Source: Hyphomicrobiales bacterium
GTDB lineage: Bacteria; Pseudomonadota; Alphaproteobacteria; Rhizobiales; Devosiaceae
Assembly (NCBI GenBank): GCA_026989045.1
Contig: JALSJY010000075.1
Location: 1-22,207 of the forward strand
DNA: 22,207 nucleotides
Direction of reading: 5' to 3'
Below the pieces are notes generated by a model, which was not told the origin of the DNA, ran no database searches, and saw nothing but the letters and a program-made list of their open reading frames with translations. Made by a program: the position numbers and the translations under genes. Of the stretch, positions 6,844-14,792 are shown piece after piece. Every line of letters starts with the position of its first letter. Within the stretch, counting starts at the first letter, position 1.

Positions 6844-8352
6844 TTAAAACCCGCCGCCAGTTTTAAAGCCACCTGATTTGCGTGAGCCTTTTGATCCTGA
6901 TCTTGAAGGCCTTGACCTAGTAGGCCTTGATCTTGATGCTGAGTATCTGGGGCGAGAGAAGCTGTTTCCTGATCTGCTTGATGAGGGGAAAGACCATGGT
7001 TTATTTGAGCCTCTTGCTACTCGGTTTGAGCGGGGCAGGCCTATGCTACCACCCCAATCTGATGCGCCAGATTGCCAGCTATGACTATTTTGCCATTGGT
7101 TCCAATAAACCGCAGCTGAGATTGCGCCTGATAAAAACTCAGCTAATAAAGAGCCAGCCAGCTCATTTTTTTTAAAAGAAGAGCGTGGGTCATCAAAGCG
7201 AGATTTTTTAAACTCCCATTCAATATCTTCAAGTTCGCGCCGTCTAATATGTAGGGTTTTTAGGCGTTGCTTATATTGTTTGCTAATTGGTATTTCATCT
7301 AAAATACGGCTTTTTATATCGTCAATTTTCTTGACAATAATATCATCTTCATTGTTCGAAGTAAGCTGTGCCATACGCATCAACTCTTGAATATCTTGCC
7401 TGTTAAGGCTTTGCGCTAACATTTGCGTAGCCTCTTCAAAGGCTGGCTCGCGCCCTTGTGCAAGCAAGCGATATGCATTTGCTTTTTCATTTCTCTCATC
7501 TTCTAGGCCAAGCAATTTATTGTCTATATCATTTAATTTGCTTTGAGCCTTGGTGATGGTTTGGCGAAATGGCTTGCCGCCAGCACTATCAATAGCTTTT
7601 TGCTCAAGTGTTATGAGTTTATCTTGAGAGGCCTTTAATAATTCATTTTGATAATTTGCATGTTCACTTAAACGAAGTGGAATTTCGTTTAGCATGGCAT
7701 AATTTGCCCTTGCATCAGAATAGTTAATTAAACGCGCTACCTTATTATCAAGCCAGCGGAATAAATTTGAGCTTTTGTAATCTTTTGTGCCAAATTTTCT
7801 TTCCCAAAGATAAATGAATAAAGGATCATTTCTATATGGCTGTCCTTTTTCTTGCTGGTCAGCTTGAGCAAGCTCTGTTTTAGCTTGAGCCTGTTTTGCA
7901 ACTTCTTGTAACTTAAGAGTTTCCTCTTGTATTTTAGCATATTGGGGGTTAGCAGAAATTTCTGTGGCAATTTTTTTACTAAGAGATTTTAGCTCAAGCT
8001 GGGCTTTATCTATTTCTTCAAGTAAATTTCTCCTTAGTGAAACATTTTGAGCAATTTTAATATCAAGAGTTTTTAACTGTTTTTCAGAATTTTTTAAGTT
8101 AATATCATGCTTTTCAAGCACTTTATGAGCCTTGTTTTGTGCGCCAAATAATTGATCGCTTAATTCAAGGCGTGCGTCTTCTTCAAGGCGGATCGTGGCT
8201 AACTGACGAATAAGCCCTGCTTTTGTTTCATTTAGTTTTGCAGTGCTTTCAGTGCTACGAGCTAGTAATTTTGCTAATCTTGTTTCTTCTTGGCGAATGT
8301 CAGCAATTGCATTATCTAGCGATTTAAGAGCTTGGGGCCCGTTTAATGCCAT
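6844..8352 (-). CDS. Coiled-coil protein with Arg/Ser/Gly-rich tail, third gene of the TelA operon
   Basis: I do not recognise a named family for this 502-residue protein. Residues about 1-170 are heptad-rich, charged coiled coil, followed by a more globular stretch with RNDPLFIYLWERKFGT and SSNLFRWLDNKVARLINYSDARANYAMLNE (about 175-235). More coiled coil runs to about 400. A short hydrophobic/amphipathic segment lies near 405-425 (LAGSLLAEFLSGAISAAVYW). The last 75 or so residues are low-complexity, rich in Ser, Arg and Gly, ending GFKTGGGF. The start follows the upstream gene's stop by one base and has a strong ribosome site (GAGGTGG five bases before ATG), so it is translated as part of the TelA operon. 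A membrane-associated structural or scaffold role is plausible but inferred. Confidence 0.82.
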   Translation of the reverse strand: MALNGPQALKSLDNAIADIRQEETRLAKLLARSTESTAKLNETKAGLIRQLATIRLEEDARLELSDQLFGAQNKAHKVLEKHDINLKNSEKQLKTLDIKIAQNVSLRRNLLEEIDKAQLELKSLSKKIATEISANPQYAKIQEETLKLQEVAKQAQAKTELAQADQQEKGQPYRNDPLFIYLWERKFGTKDYKSSNLFRWLDNKVARLINYSDARANYAMLNEIPLRLSEHANYQNELLKASQDKLITLEQKAIDSAGGKPFRQTITKAQSKLNDIDNKLLGLEDERNEKANAYRLLAQGREPAFEEATQMLAQSLNRQDIQELMRMAQLTSNNEDDIIVKKIDDIKSRILDEIPISKQYKQRLKTLHIRRRELEDIEWEFKKSRFDDPRSSFKKNELAGSLLAEFLSGAISAAVYWNQWQNSHSWQSGASDWGGSIGLPRSNRVARGSNKPWSFPSSSRSGNSFSRPRYSASRSRPTRSRPSRSGSKGSRKSGGFKTGGGF

Positions 8353-8353
8353 G

Positions 8354-9292
8354 TTACCACCTCGTCACTGCGCCATCTAAAACTGGCACTGTATATGTTG
8401 GCTCAAGATAGCCATAAGATTTTTTGCCAATGACATTTCTTTGAATAATGCCATCATCTCGCTTATCAGCGCCAACTGCATTATAAACAGCTTGAGAAAC
8501 TCTAATTCCCCAAATATTTACTGTTTCAATTTGTCCTGTTTCTTCATTTAAAATAGGCAGATAAATCGCTTTATTGTCTTTATTAAGCGCCTCAACTACT
8601 AAATAATAATTTGTTGCATCGGTATTAATTTCGGGGAAAGTCCAAAATCCCGACTGCACTCCTTGCCGATTTACTATTTTTATTTGATATTCTAGTCGTA
8701 AGAGATCACGTAATTGAGTTAATTCTTTTAGTGCTTCTCTTGCACCTACTAAGTTTTCTTCTTTTGATGCAATAAGGCCTTTTTGTAGAATTTCATCGGC
8801 TTGAGTTACAGCAGTTTGCACTTTTGTTTCATTAAAGATGCTATCGTATATTTCTTGCATTTGTGTGGGTAAGGTTTGAGAAATTTCAATTTGCGCATTC
8901 TCTAATTTTGCTGCTTGGTTAGGCAAATAGATAAATTGGTATGAGGAGATAGCAATTACTCCTGCACTGATTAACCCAAGAACCCATTTGCCCCATTTTG
9001 AGCGAGAAACATATAGTTTTGCTAAACTTACCCCAAGACTTTTTTTAGGAGGGGTATAGATAAAGCGATCTTTTGAAAGATCCTCAACGCCCTGTTCAAG
9101 AATATGATCTGGCACATCTATGCCTTGAGCTGCATAAATATCGCGCAATCTAGCAACTAGCTTAAGTTTTTTAGTTTCGGTATTAAGTTCGCGCACTACC
9201 AAATCAGAGCGATGGCGCAATGTATCGACTACGTCCATTGCTAGCATTACTTCATCAAGTGCAAGCGGCTCTTTTTTTGACGATAAACTCAT
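8354..9292 (-). CDS. Single-pass membrane protein (probably DUF6384 type), second gene of the TelA operon
   Basis: This protein has 312 residues from ATG at 9292. The frame is open a further 10 codons to a TTG at 9322, but that start would overlap telA. The ATG at 9292 has AAAGG seven bases upstream and sits 10 bases after the telA stop, so it is preferred. The N-terminal domain of about 90 residues (DEVMLAMDVVDTLRHR) is helical and cytoplasmic. One transmembrane helix (WVLGLISAGVIAISSYQFIYL) lies near 107-128. The C-terminal part has a helical region and then a probably beta-rich domain (SGFWTFPEINTDATNYYLVVEAL, GIRVSQAVYNAVGADKRDDG) that should face the periplasm. I associate it with the DUF6384 family, from memory. 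Its function is not established. Confidence 0.82.
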   Translation of the reverse strand: MSLSSKKEPLALDEVMLAMDVVDTLRHRSDLVVRELNTETKKLKLVARLRDIYAAQGIDVPDHILEQGVEDLSKDRFIYTPPKKSLGVSLAKLYVSRSKWGKWVLGLISAGVIAISSYQFIYLPNQAAKLENAQIEISQTLPTQMQEIYDSIFNETKVQTAVTQADEILQKGLIASKEENLVGAREALKELTQLRDLLRLEYQIKIVNRQGVQSGFWTFPEINTDATNYYLVVEALNKDNKAIYLPILNEETGQIETVNIWGIRVSQAVYNAVGADKRDDGIIQRNVIGKKSYGYLEPTYTVPVLDGAVTRW

Positions 9293-9302
9293 CGTCCTGC
9301 CT

Positions 9303-10490
9303 TTACCCTTGTTTTTCTTCAATTAACAGCGCATTTCCTTCAGCTGCTAACAATGCTAAACGTTGTTTGCCGTCCTCTACTGCATCACGAATTTCTTCAG
9401 AATTTTTTGTAGATAATTCGCGCATTTCGGTAATTATTGAGCGTGATTTTTCTTGGAAATTGATCACTGAATCTAAAAGTTTTTTGACAGCATCGGCGCG
9501 AATAGTTGGGCCATAACCAGCTTTAAGTGCTTCTGTTTGCACTTTGTCGCCAATCTCAGAAAGTGTTTCCAAAGATTTTGCCATGCCTTCTTTCATTGCA
9601 TTAAGGGTTTTAGTGCTTTCGTGCAGGCCAAACATGCCAGTAAAAGAGGCTGAAAGGGCGGTCAGCACGGTTTCATTAGTTGAAAAGAACGAGATAGATT
9701 GCTGATAAACACGCTCTTTTGCGTTGGTTGTTTGCATAAGGCGAGCCATCACCACTTCAGAAGTATTATAAGAAATTGTTAGATTGTCTGAAAGGTCTTT
9801 AGCTATTTGATAACGACGCTCTTCACTTTGTAATTCGCGTAATCTTTCATCACGAGCCATTTCAAGTCTGGCCCTATCCGCTGGCGTGCCATCAGAAAAA
9901 TTCTCTAATAATTTTGAAGATTCGCTAAGATTTTCTTTGCGCTCAGATAGTTTTTTATCTGCGGTTTGTAAAACTTCAAGCGCCATTACTTCGCTTTGTT
10001 TTAATGCGCCACGAAAATCACGATAAGCTTCAAGTATAATAAACTCGCGTCTTATTTGATCTTTAGTATCTTTTGAGACATCAAGAAAAATATCACGAAT
10101 TTTATCAAAACGGGTGGCAATATCTCCACGTGATACTTTCATCCAAACATTTGAAGCACGCTCAAGCATATCAAGTTTGCCATCATCTAGCTGATCAACC
10201 AAGCCCTTGGCATCATTTCTTATTGAATCAAACCCTTTGGTAATATCTTCATAGCGAGTGCCAACTTCCATTGCAGCAATTTGCTCGCGCACAACTTCAT
10301 TAAAAATAGAAGCTTGCGAGAGAGTGCGCCCAATAAGTAATACCTTATCTTCATCTAATTGGGTGATTTCTTGAAGTAAGCCAGTAATTGGCTGCTCTTC
10401 AATTTTTTCTGGCCAAAGCCCAAGGTCACGAACAGCGCTCATTGCTTTGTCAAGATATTGAAGTGGTTGTTTGATTATATCGGTCGCCAT
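9303..10490 (-). CDS. telA: TelA-family toxic anion resistance protein
   Basis: This 395-residue, almost entirely helical protein is of the TelA/KlaA family, named from tellurite resistance. It is also found in broader envelope or metal stress loci, where its biochemistry is unresolved. No signal peptide or membrane helix is present. Long charged helices run through the protein, with family-like segments DNLTISYNTSEVVMARLMQTTNAKERVYQQS and SFFSTNETVLTALSASFTGMFGLHEST (about 240-290). The frame opens at ATG 10511, but ATG at 10490 has GGGGAT seven bases upstream while the longer start has no ribosome site, so 10490 is preferred. It is the first gene of a three-gene operon. Tellurite resistance itself is not demonstrated by the name. 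Confidence 0.88.
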   Translation of the reverse strand: MATDIIKQPLQYLDKAMSAVRDLGLWPEKIEEQPITGLLQEITQLDEDKVLLIGRTLSQASIFNEVVREQIAAMEVGTRYEDITKGFDSIRNDAKGLVDQLDDGKLDMLERASNVWMKVSRGDIATRFDKIRDIFLDVSKDTKDQIRREFIILEAYRDFRGALKQSEVMALEVLQTADKKLSERKENLSESSKLLENFSDGTPADRARLEMARDERLRELQSEERRYQIAKDLSDNLTISYNTSEVVMARLMQTTNAKERVYQQSISFFSTNETVLTALSASFTGMFGLHESTKTLNAMKEGMAKSLETLSEIGDKVQTEALKAGYGPTIRADAVKKLLDSVINFQEKSRSIITEMRELSTKNSEEIRDAVEDGKQRLALLAAEGNALLIEEKQG

Positions 10491-10533
10491 ATTTTTATCC
10501 CCATAATTCATTTTAGCGTTAATAGTTGAGCTT

Positions 10534-10561
10534 AATATAGAGGTAAAATCTTATGATGCAA
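10534..10561 (-). promoter_or_regulatory. Candidate promoter of the TelA operon
   Basis: On the minus strand TTGCAT (plus 10556-10561) and TATATT (plus 10534-10539) are separated by 16 bases and lie about 45 bases upstream of the telA ATG. The -10 matches consensus at five of six positions, the -35 at three. The 166-base gap to the LytTR gene holds no other recognisable feature. Confidence 0.35.
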
Positions 10562-10656
10562 TATTTAGCTAAGCAACAAGTGATTGAAAATTATGTAAAG
10601 AGTGAGTATTTATTAAAATTGATGCCAAAAAGTCGCAACAATAGCTTTTAAAAGAA

Positions 10657-11454
10657 TTATTTTATTTGCAAAGCGGATTTTACATCTTTTAGGCGTGAGC
10701 GGCTAACTGGCAAGCTATCGCCATTTTTCATTTCTATAATCATTTTGCTATTAGATTTTTTAACGTTGATAATTGCACTTTTAGCAACCCAGTACGAGCG
10801 ATGAATTTGCACCCCATCCATTCCCGACAATTCATCAATAGCATCTTTTAATCGCATTAAAATAAGCTGCTCGCCTTTATCTGTAACTGCATTTACATAA
10901 TGATCTTGCACATTAAGATATTGCAAATCCTTACCAAGATGAGTGGGAATACGTTTGAAAAATGCAACGCTACTTTGCTCATTGGGCGCTTTGGCAATAT
11001 ATTTATCAAATAGAATAATGAAAATAGCCACAATAAAAGCAATAGGAGTTGTTAGCTTTAAAAAACCAATATAATTTGTAAAATTTAATCCATCACCCCA
11101 AATAAGTGAATTAGTTATAAGCAAAAATGCAGCGATTAATATTGCAACGATTAGCGTTAAAATAATATTCCAAAGGGGTTTTTGCCGTTTAGATTTTTGA
11201 GCAATCCTATAATAAATCAAGTTTACAATAATAGGAATTAAAAAACAGCCAGCAATAACTCCACTCCAATAAGGAATACGCATTAACAGTGAAAGATGTT
11301 GATAGGTGCTAAATGGGCCAGTGATAATAGCTAAAGCCGTAATGGTAAAATAACTGACTAGCAAAATCTTGTTTGTGAAAATCGCTTGTATTTCACGAAG
11401 CATAAACGTCTGTTTTGAGCTTTTCATTGTCACTTCACGTATCCCAAATGCCAT
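10657..11454 (-). CDS. Membrane-anchored LytTR-domain transcriptional regulator
   Basis: This 265-residue protein has four hydrophobic helices in its N-terminal part (about 30-48, 62-82, 95-117, 128-150). A C-terminal LytTR DNA-binding domain covers about 165-262, recognisable from LQYLNVQDHYVNAVTDKGEQLILMRLKDAIDEL and QIHRSYWVAKSAIINV. There is no receiver domain, so it is not a classical LytR/AlgR response regulator. Signal input probably comes through the membrane part. It is transcribed divergently from an ABC exporter 73 bases away, the usual layout for a regulator of its neighbour. A second in-frame ATG at 11427, with GAAG five bases before it, is an equally possible start and would shorten the protein by nine residues. 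Confidence 0.88.
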   Translation of the reverse strand: MAFGIREVTMKSSKQTFMLREIQAIFTNKILLVSYFTITALAIITGPFSTYQHLSLLMRIPYWSGVIAGCFLIPIIVNLIYYRIAQKSKRQKPLWNIILTLIVAILIAAFLLITNSLIWGDGLNFTNYIGFLKLTTPIAFIVAIFIILFDKYIAKAPNEQSSVAFFKRIPTHLGKDLQYLNVQDHYVNAVTDKGEQLILMRLKDAIDELSGMDGVQIHRSYWVAKSAIINVKKSNSKMIIEMKNGDSLPVSRSRLKDVKSALQIK

Positions 11455-11493
11455 TTGCCCATTTTTAATTGCATAAAAAATTCCTAAGGGTAA

Positions 11494-11519
11494 TCTTTCT
11501 CAATAAGTTTTGAGAAAGA
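11494..11519. promoter_or_regulatory. Perfect 9-bp inverted repeat at the ABC exporter start (operator or leader hairpin)
   Basis: TCTTTCTCA (11494-11502) and TGAGAAAGA (11511-11519) are exact inverted copies around an 8-base spacer. The right arm holds the purine-rich AGAAAGAG sequence that serves as ribosome site for the ATPase ATG at 11528. The element could be a DNA operator for the divergent regulator, or an RNA hairpin that hides the ribosome site. LytTR proteins usually bind spaced direct repeats rather than palindromes, so the operator reading is not automatic. Confidence 0.6.
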
Positions 11520-11527
11520 GAAAACTA

Positions 11528-12403
11528 ATGGAAATTATTGCCCAAATTAAAGATGTTAGCAAGCAGTTTGGAAAAATTGAGGCGCTTAATTCTTTGTCAC
11601 TAGAAGTTAAAAGAGGCGAAGCGGTGGCTTTGCTTGGACCCAATGGCGCTGGAAAATCAACTGCGTTATCTATATTGGTTGGTTTGCGACAGCCAAGTTC
11701 TGGCTCTGTTAGCCTGTTTGGCAATCCTGCTGGTAGTGCCAAGGCAATGTCTAAAATTGGCGTTACCCCACAAGTTGCAGATTTTCCAGACCAAATAACC
11801 CCAAGAGAAATATTACAGTTAGCCGCCGCTCATTTTGAAAATCCACGCCCAATTGATGAGTTAATAAACACCTTTCAACTTGAAAAATTAGCTAATCGTC
11901 AAATGCGTGGATTTTCTGGTGGTGAAAGACGCAAACTTGCACTTGCTCTTAGTTTTATTGGCAATCCTAAATTAATCATTCTTGATGAGCCAACATCTGG
12001 ATTAGATGCAGCAGGGCAAAAACATTTTCAACAAATTGCCAAAGACTTTGTAAAACAGGGTGGCTCATTATTATTAACCTCTCACTATTGGCAAGAGATT
12101 GAAAATATCGCCAATAGGATCACCATGATTGATGCTGGCAAAACTATTTTGAGCGGAGTTGTTTCTGACATAAAAGCAGCGGTTGGCTTGGCAAGAATAA
12201 GTTTTAGCATAAAGTCACCAACTAAATTTGTTAAAGAAAATTTCCAACAGCAAAATAATAGATACTCAATGGTTAGCAAAGATACAGACGCAACCATTCG
12301 CCAATTAGTCAAACAAAATGAACTTTTCACTGATCTCTCAATTGTGCCGCTTGCGCTAGATGAGGCTTTGGAAATCTACCAAAAGCAAAATGAAAGAAAC
12401 TAA
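11528..12403 (+). CDS. ABC transporter ATP-binding protein (ABC-2 exporter type)
   Basis: This 291-residue protein is a cytoplasmic ATPase of a two-gene exporter. Walker A is residues 37-44 (GPNGAGKS), the signature is FSGGERRK with Ser130, and Walker B is LIILDEPTSGLDA with Asp153/Glu154. The switch histidine is in LLLTSHYWQEIENIA. A C-terminal region of about 80 residues resembles the extension found in CcmA/DrrA-type ATPases. The frame opens at a TTG at 11510, but ATG at 11528 is better placed after AGAAAGAG. The permease gene begins one base after its stop. The substrate (lipid, peptide, antibiotic or copper-type cargo) cannot be inferred from sequence. Confidence 0.92.
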   Translation: MEIIAQIKDVSKQFGKIEALNSLSLEVKRGEAVALLGPNGAGKSTALSILVGLRQPSSGSVSLFGNPAGSAKAMSKIGVTPQVADFPDQITPREILQLAAAHFENPRPIDELINTFQLEKLANRQMRGFSGGERRKLALALSFIGNPKLIILDEPTSGLDAAGQKHFQQIAKDFVKQGGSLLLTSHYWQEIENIANRITMIDAGKTILSGVVSDIKAAVGLARISFSIKSPTKFVKENFQQQNNRYSMVSKDTDATIRQLVKQNELFTDLSIVPLALDEALEIYQKQNERN

Positions 12404-12404
12404 G

Positions 12405-13139
12405 ATGAAAAAATATATTCAACATATTATTTTCCAACTTAAAAGATTATTGCGCACTCCCGGTTTTCTTGCCCCTGCAATAATATTTCCAGCTATGTTT
12501 TATAGTTTTTTTGGCGCAAATATGGTGCCAGAAGGGGTTTATTCACAATATAGCGTTGCTTCATTTTGCATCTATGGCGTGCTTTCTATTGCCTTTTATC
12601 AGTTTGGGGTGGGAATTGCCCAAGATAGAGAAAGTGCCTTTGATATTTGGTTAAAAACCTTGCCAGCTAGCACTATTGCTAAAGGAATTGCACAAATTAT
12701 TAGCGCAATGATATTTTCATTGCTGGCGGTTGGGTTAGTTTTGCTGGCATCAATATTTCTTGCTAAAACTCAACTAAATAGTGAAATGGTTATAAGGTTG
12801 CTAATTATTTGTGCAATAGTAGCAATTCCAGCTTCACTCATGGGGGTTGCTTTGGGTTATTTTTCAAACTCAAGAGCCGCACCAGCGCTTGCCAACTTAA
12901 TATTTTTACCACTAGCTTTTCTTGGCGGCCTGTGGATTCCCCCAATAGGTTTGCCAAAAATAGTTGATGAAATTTCAATTTGGACACCAACTCGTCAAAT
13001 GGCGGAATTGGGTTGGAGTGCAATAAATGGGCAAATGGCTGACAATCGCACTTTGATGATGTTTGCTGGATATACAATATTATTTGCTCTTATCGCCTTT
13101 TTGCTAATCTTGCGAGACAGACAAAGAAGATTTGCTTGA
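12405..13139 (+). CDS. ABC-2 type transporter permease
   Basis: This 244-residue membrane protein is the permease partner of the preceding ATPase. It has about six hydrophobic segments. The ABC-2 family pattern is seen in the N-terminal LKRLLRTPGFLAPAIIFPAMFYSFFG and in LANLIFLPLAFLGGLWIPP near 170-190, where a Pro-rich turn sits before the last helices. It ends with a cytoplasmic RQRRFA tail. The frame extends upstream to an ATG at 12360 inside the ATPase gene. Starts at 12390 and 12405 avoid most of that overlap, and 12405, directly after the ATPase stop, gives the most typical N-terminus. The pair should form a dimeric exporter controlled by the divergent LytTR protein (inference from layout). 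Confidence 0.9.
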   Translation: MKKYIQHIIFQLKRLLRTPGFLAPAIIFPAMFYSFFGANMVPEGVYSQYSVASFCIYGVLSIAFYQFGVGIAQDRESAFDIWLKTLPASTIAKGIAQIISAMIFSLLAVGLVLLASIFLAKTQLNSEMVIRLLIICAIVAIPASLMGVALGYFSNSRAAPALANLIFLPLAFLGGLWIPPIGLPKIVDEISIWTPTRQMAELGWSAINGQMADNRTLMMFAGYTILFALIAFLLILRDRQRRFA

Positions 13140-13208
13140 GTAATTGTAAATGCAACAATAATAACTATGTGATAGGGGCAATAAACCAACATCATTTAAG
13201 GTGCATAT

Positions 13209-13688
13209 ATGCAATTTAGTGGAAAATATATAATTGATGCCCCGCGTCAAACTGTCTGGGAGGCGCTTAATGATGAAGAGATTTTGCAAAAGACCATTTT
13301 TGGCTGTCAAAAAATAACATGGATTTCAAATAGCCAACTTGAAATAGAGGTTTTGGTCAATTTAGGTGTGATGAAAAAAAGCTTCATTGGTTATCTTGAG
13401 CTTGAAGATGTTAAAGAGGCGCAAAAATATACGCTTAAAGGTAAGGGGAGAGGTGGAATTTTAGGTAAGGTGCATGCAAGTGCTGATATTGAGCTTAAAG
13501 ATCATTTGCTTGATGGTGATAAAAGCGGCACTTATCTTGAATTTGTCGCTCAAGGTGGTGGTTCGGGGACTATCATGAATTTAGGCAAGGCAATTATTGG
13601 CTCAAGCGCACAAAAAATAATTGATAATTTTTTTGAAAGATTTGCCAAAGCAATGGGGGTGGAGATTGTTGTGTTTGAGGATAAATAA
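13209..13688 (+). CDS. CoxG-family SRPBCC protein (CO dehydrogenase subunit G-like)
   Basis: This 159-residue protein of the CoxG/SRPBCC superfamily opens with MQFSGKYIIDAPRQTVWEALND, the typical first strand and helix. GKGRGGILGKVHASADIEL and the C-terminal amphipathic helix (QKIIDNFFERFAKAMG) follow. In Oligotropha, CoxG helps anchor CO dehydrogenase to the membrane, but many bacteria carry stand-alone homologues next to unrelated genes. No coxMSL, coxDEF or molybdoenzyme gene is in this window, so CO oxidation should not be inferred. ATG at 13209 follows AAGG by seven bases. It converges with ugpC, eight bases away. Confidence 0.88.
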   Translation: MQFSGKYIIDAPRQTVWEALNDEEILQKTIFGCQKITWISNSQLEIEVLVNLGVMKKSFIGYLELEDVKEAQKYTLKGKGRGGILGKVHASADIELKDHLLDGDKSGTYLEFVAQGGGSGTIMNLGKAIIGSSAQKIIDNFFERFAKAMGVEIVVFEDK

Positions 13689-13696
13689 TCTATTTA

Positions 13697-14791
13697 CTAA
13701 ATACGCTTTCCACTTGTCTCGTCAAATAGGTGTAAACCACCATCTGCTACACATACAGGTAATTCCTCTCCAACAACGGGGCGAGAGTTACCAGGTAATT
13801 TAACCACTATGCTTTGATCAAACTCTCCTGTTGCCCCAATTTCATTTAAAAATCCGTGTGCAAGGGTTTCAGATCCTAATGTTTCAACTGCTCCTATATT
13901 TAGCACTAAATCTGCATCTTCTTTACTTGCAGGAATAAGCTTTTCTGCTCTTATGCCAATTCTGACATTGGAGTCTTGATGATTTTTAATAGGATATTTA
14001 TCTAATTTTATTTCTGAGCCAGAATCTAATTTAAGTATTTTGGCGTTTGATGAAATTTTTCCAGAAAAGAAGTTCATTGGTGGCGAGCCAATAAAACTAG
14101 CTACAAATTCTGATGCAGGTTTTTCATAAATATTAAGCGGAGTATCAATTTGCTCGGCAATGCCATCATTAAGGACAATTAAGCGATCAGCAAGCGTCAT
14201 TGCCTCCACTTGATCGTGGGTAACATAAAGGCTAGTTACTCCTAAACGTTGCTGTAATGCACGAATTTCAAGCCGCATAGTAACACGTAATTTTGCATCA
14301 AGGTTTGAAAGCGGCTCATCAAATAAAAATACTGCAGGCTCACGCACAATAGCACGCCCCATAGCTACTCGCTGGCGTTGACCACCAGAAAGCTGGCGTG
14401 GGCGACGATCAAGATAATCCTCAATTTGCAACATGTTAGCCGCTTTTTGAACCCGCTGCTTAATCTCTGTTTTGCTTAATTTCATTAGTTTTAGGCCATA
14501 GGCCATATTATCATAAACATTCATATGCGGGTAAAGCGCATAATTTTGAAACACCATGGCAATGTCACGATCTTTAGGCTCAACATCATTTACAACTTTG
14601 CCTTTGATAGAAATTTCGCCTGATGTAATTTCCTCTAAGCCAGCTACCATTCTTAATAGGGTGGATTTACCACAACCAGAAGCGCCAACAATAACAATGA
14701 ACTCGCCATCTTTAATATCAACATTTATCCCATGCAATATCTCAACATTGCCATAGGATTTTTTTGCATTGTTGATATTAACGTTTGCCAT
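13697..14791 (-). CDS. ugpC: sn-Glycerol-3-phosphate ABC transporter ATP-binding protein UgpC
   Basis: This 364-residue ATPase of the MalK/UgpC group energises import through UgpAE. Walker A is residues 36-43 (GASGCGKS), the Q-loop is Gln82, the signature LSGGQRQR starts at 134, Walker B is FLFDEP with Asp158/Glu159, and the switch is His192. Residues from about 235 onward form the C-terminal beta-rich regulatory/TOBE region (VRIGIRAEKLIPA, GSETLAHGFL) typical of this group. Some MalK-like ATPases serve several sugar transporters, but the adjacent ugpB, ugpA and ugpE support UgpC. Its ATG lies one base after the ugpE stop. It is the last gene of the operon. Confidence 0.94.
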   Translation of the reverse strand: MANVNINNAKKSYGNVEILHGINVDIKDGEFIVIVGASGCGKSTLLRMVAGLEEITSGEISIKGKVVNDVEPKDRDIAMVFQNYALYPHMNVYDNMAYGLKLMKLSKTEIKQRVQKAANMLQIEDYLDRRPRQLSGGQRQRVAMGRAIVREPAVFLFDEPLSNLDAKLRVTMRLEIRALQQRLGVTSLYVTHDQVEAMTLADRLIVLNDGIAEQIDTPLNIYEKPASEFVASFIGSPPMNFFSGKISSNAKILKLDSGSEIKLDKYPIKNHQDSNVRIGIRAEKLIPASKEDADLVLNIGAVETLGSETLAHGFLNEIGATGEFDQSIVVKLPGNSRPVVGEELPVCVADGGLHLFDETSGKRI

Positions 14792-14792
14792 A

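Noticed and set aside
6878..7175. Plus-strand open frames of 68 and 82 residues
   Set aside because: They are shadows of the Arg/Ser-rich tail of the coiled-coil protein, where biased codons leave other frames open.
13209..13688. Evidence for CO oxidation
   Set aside because: A CoxG-like protein alone is not diagnostic and no CO dehydrogenase subunit gene is present in the window.
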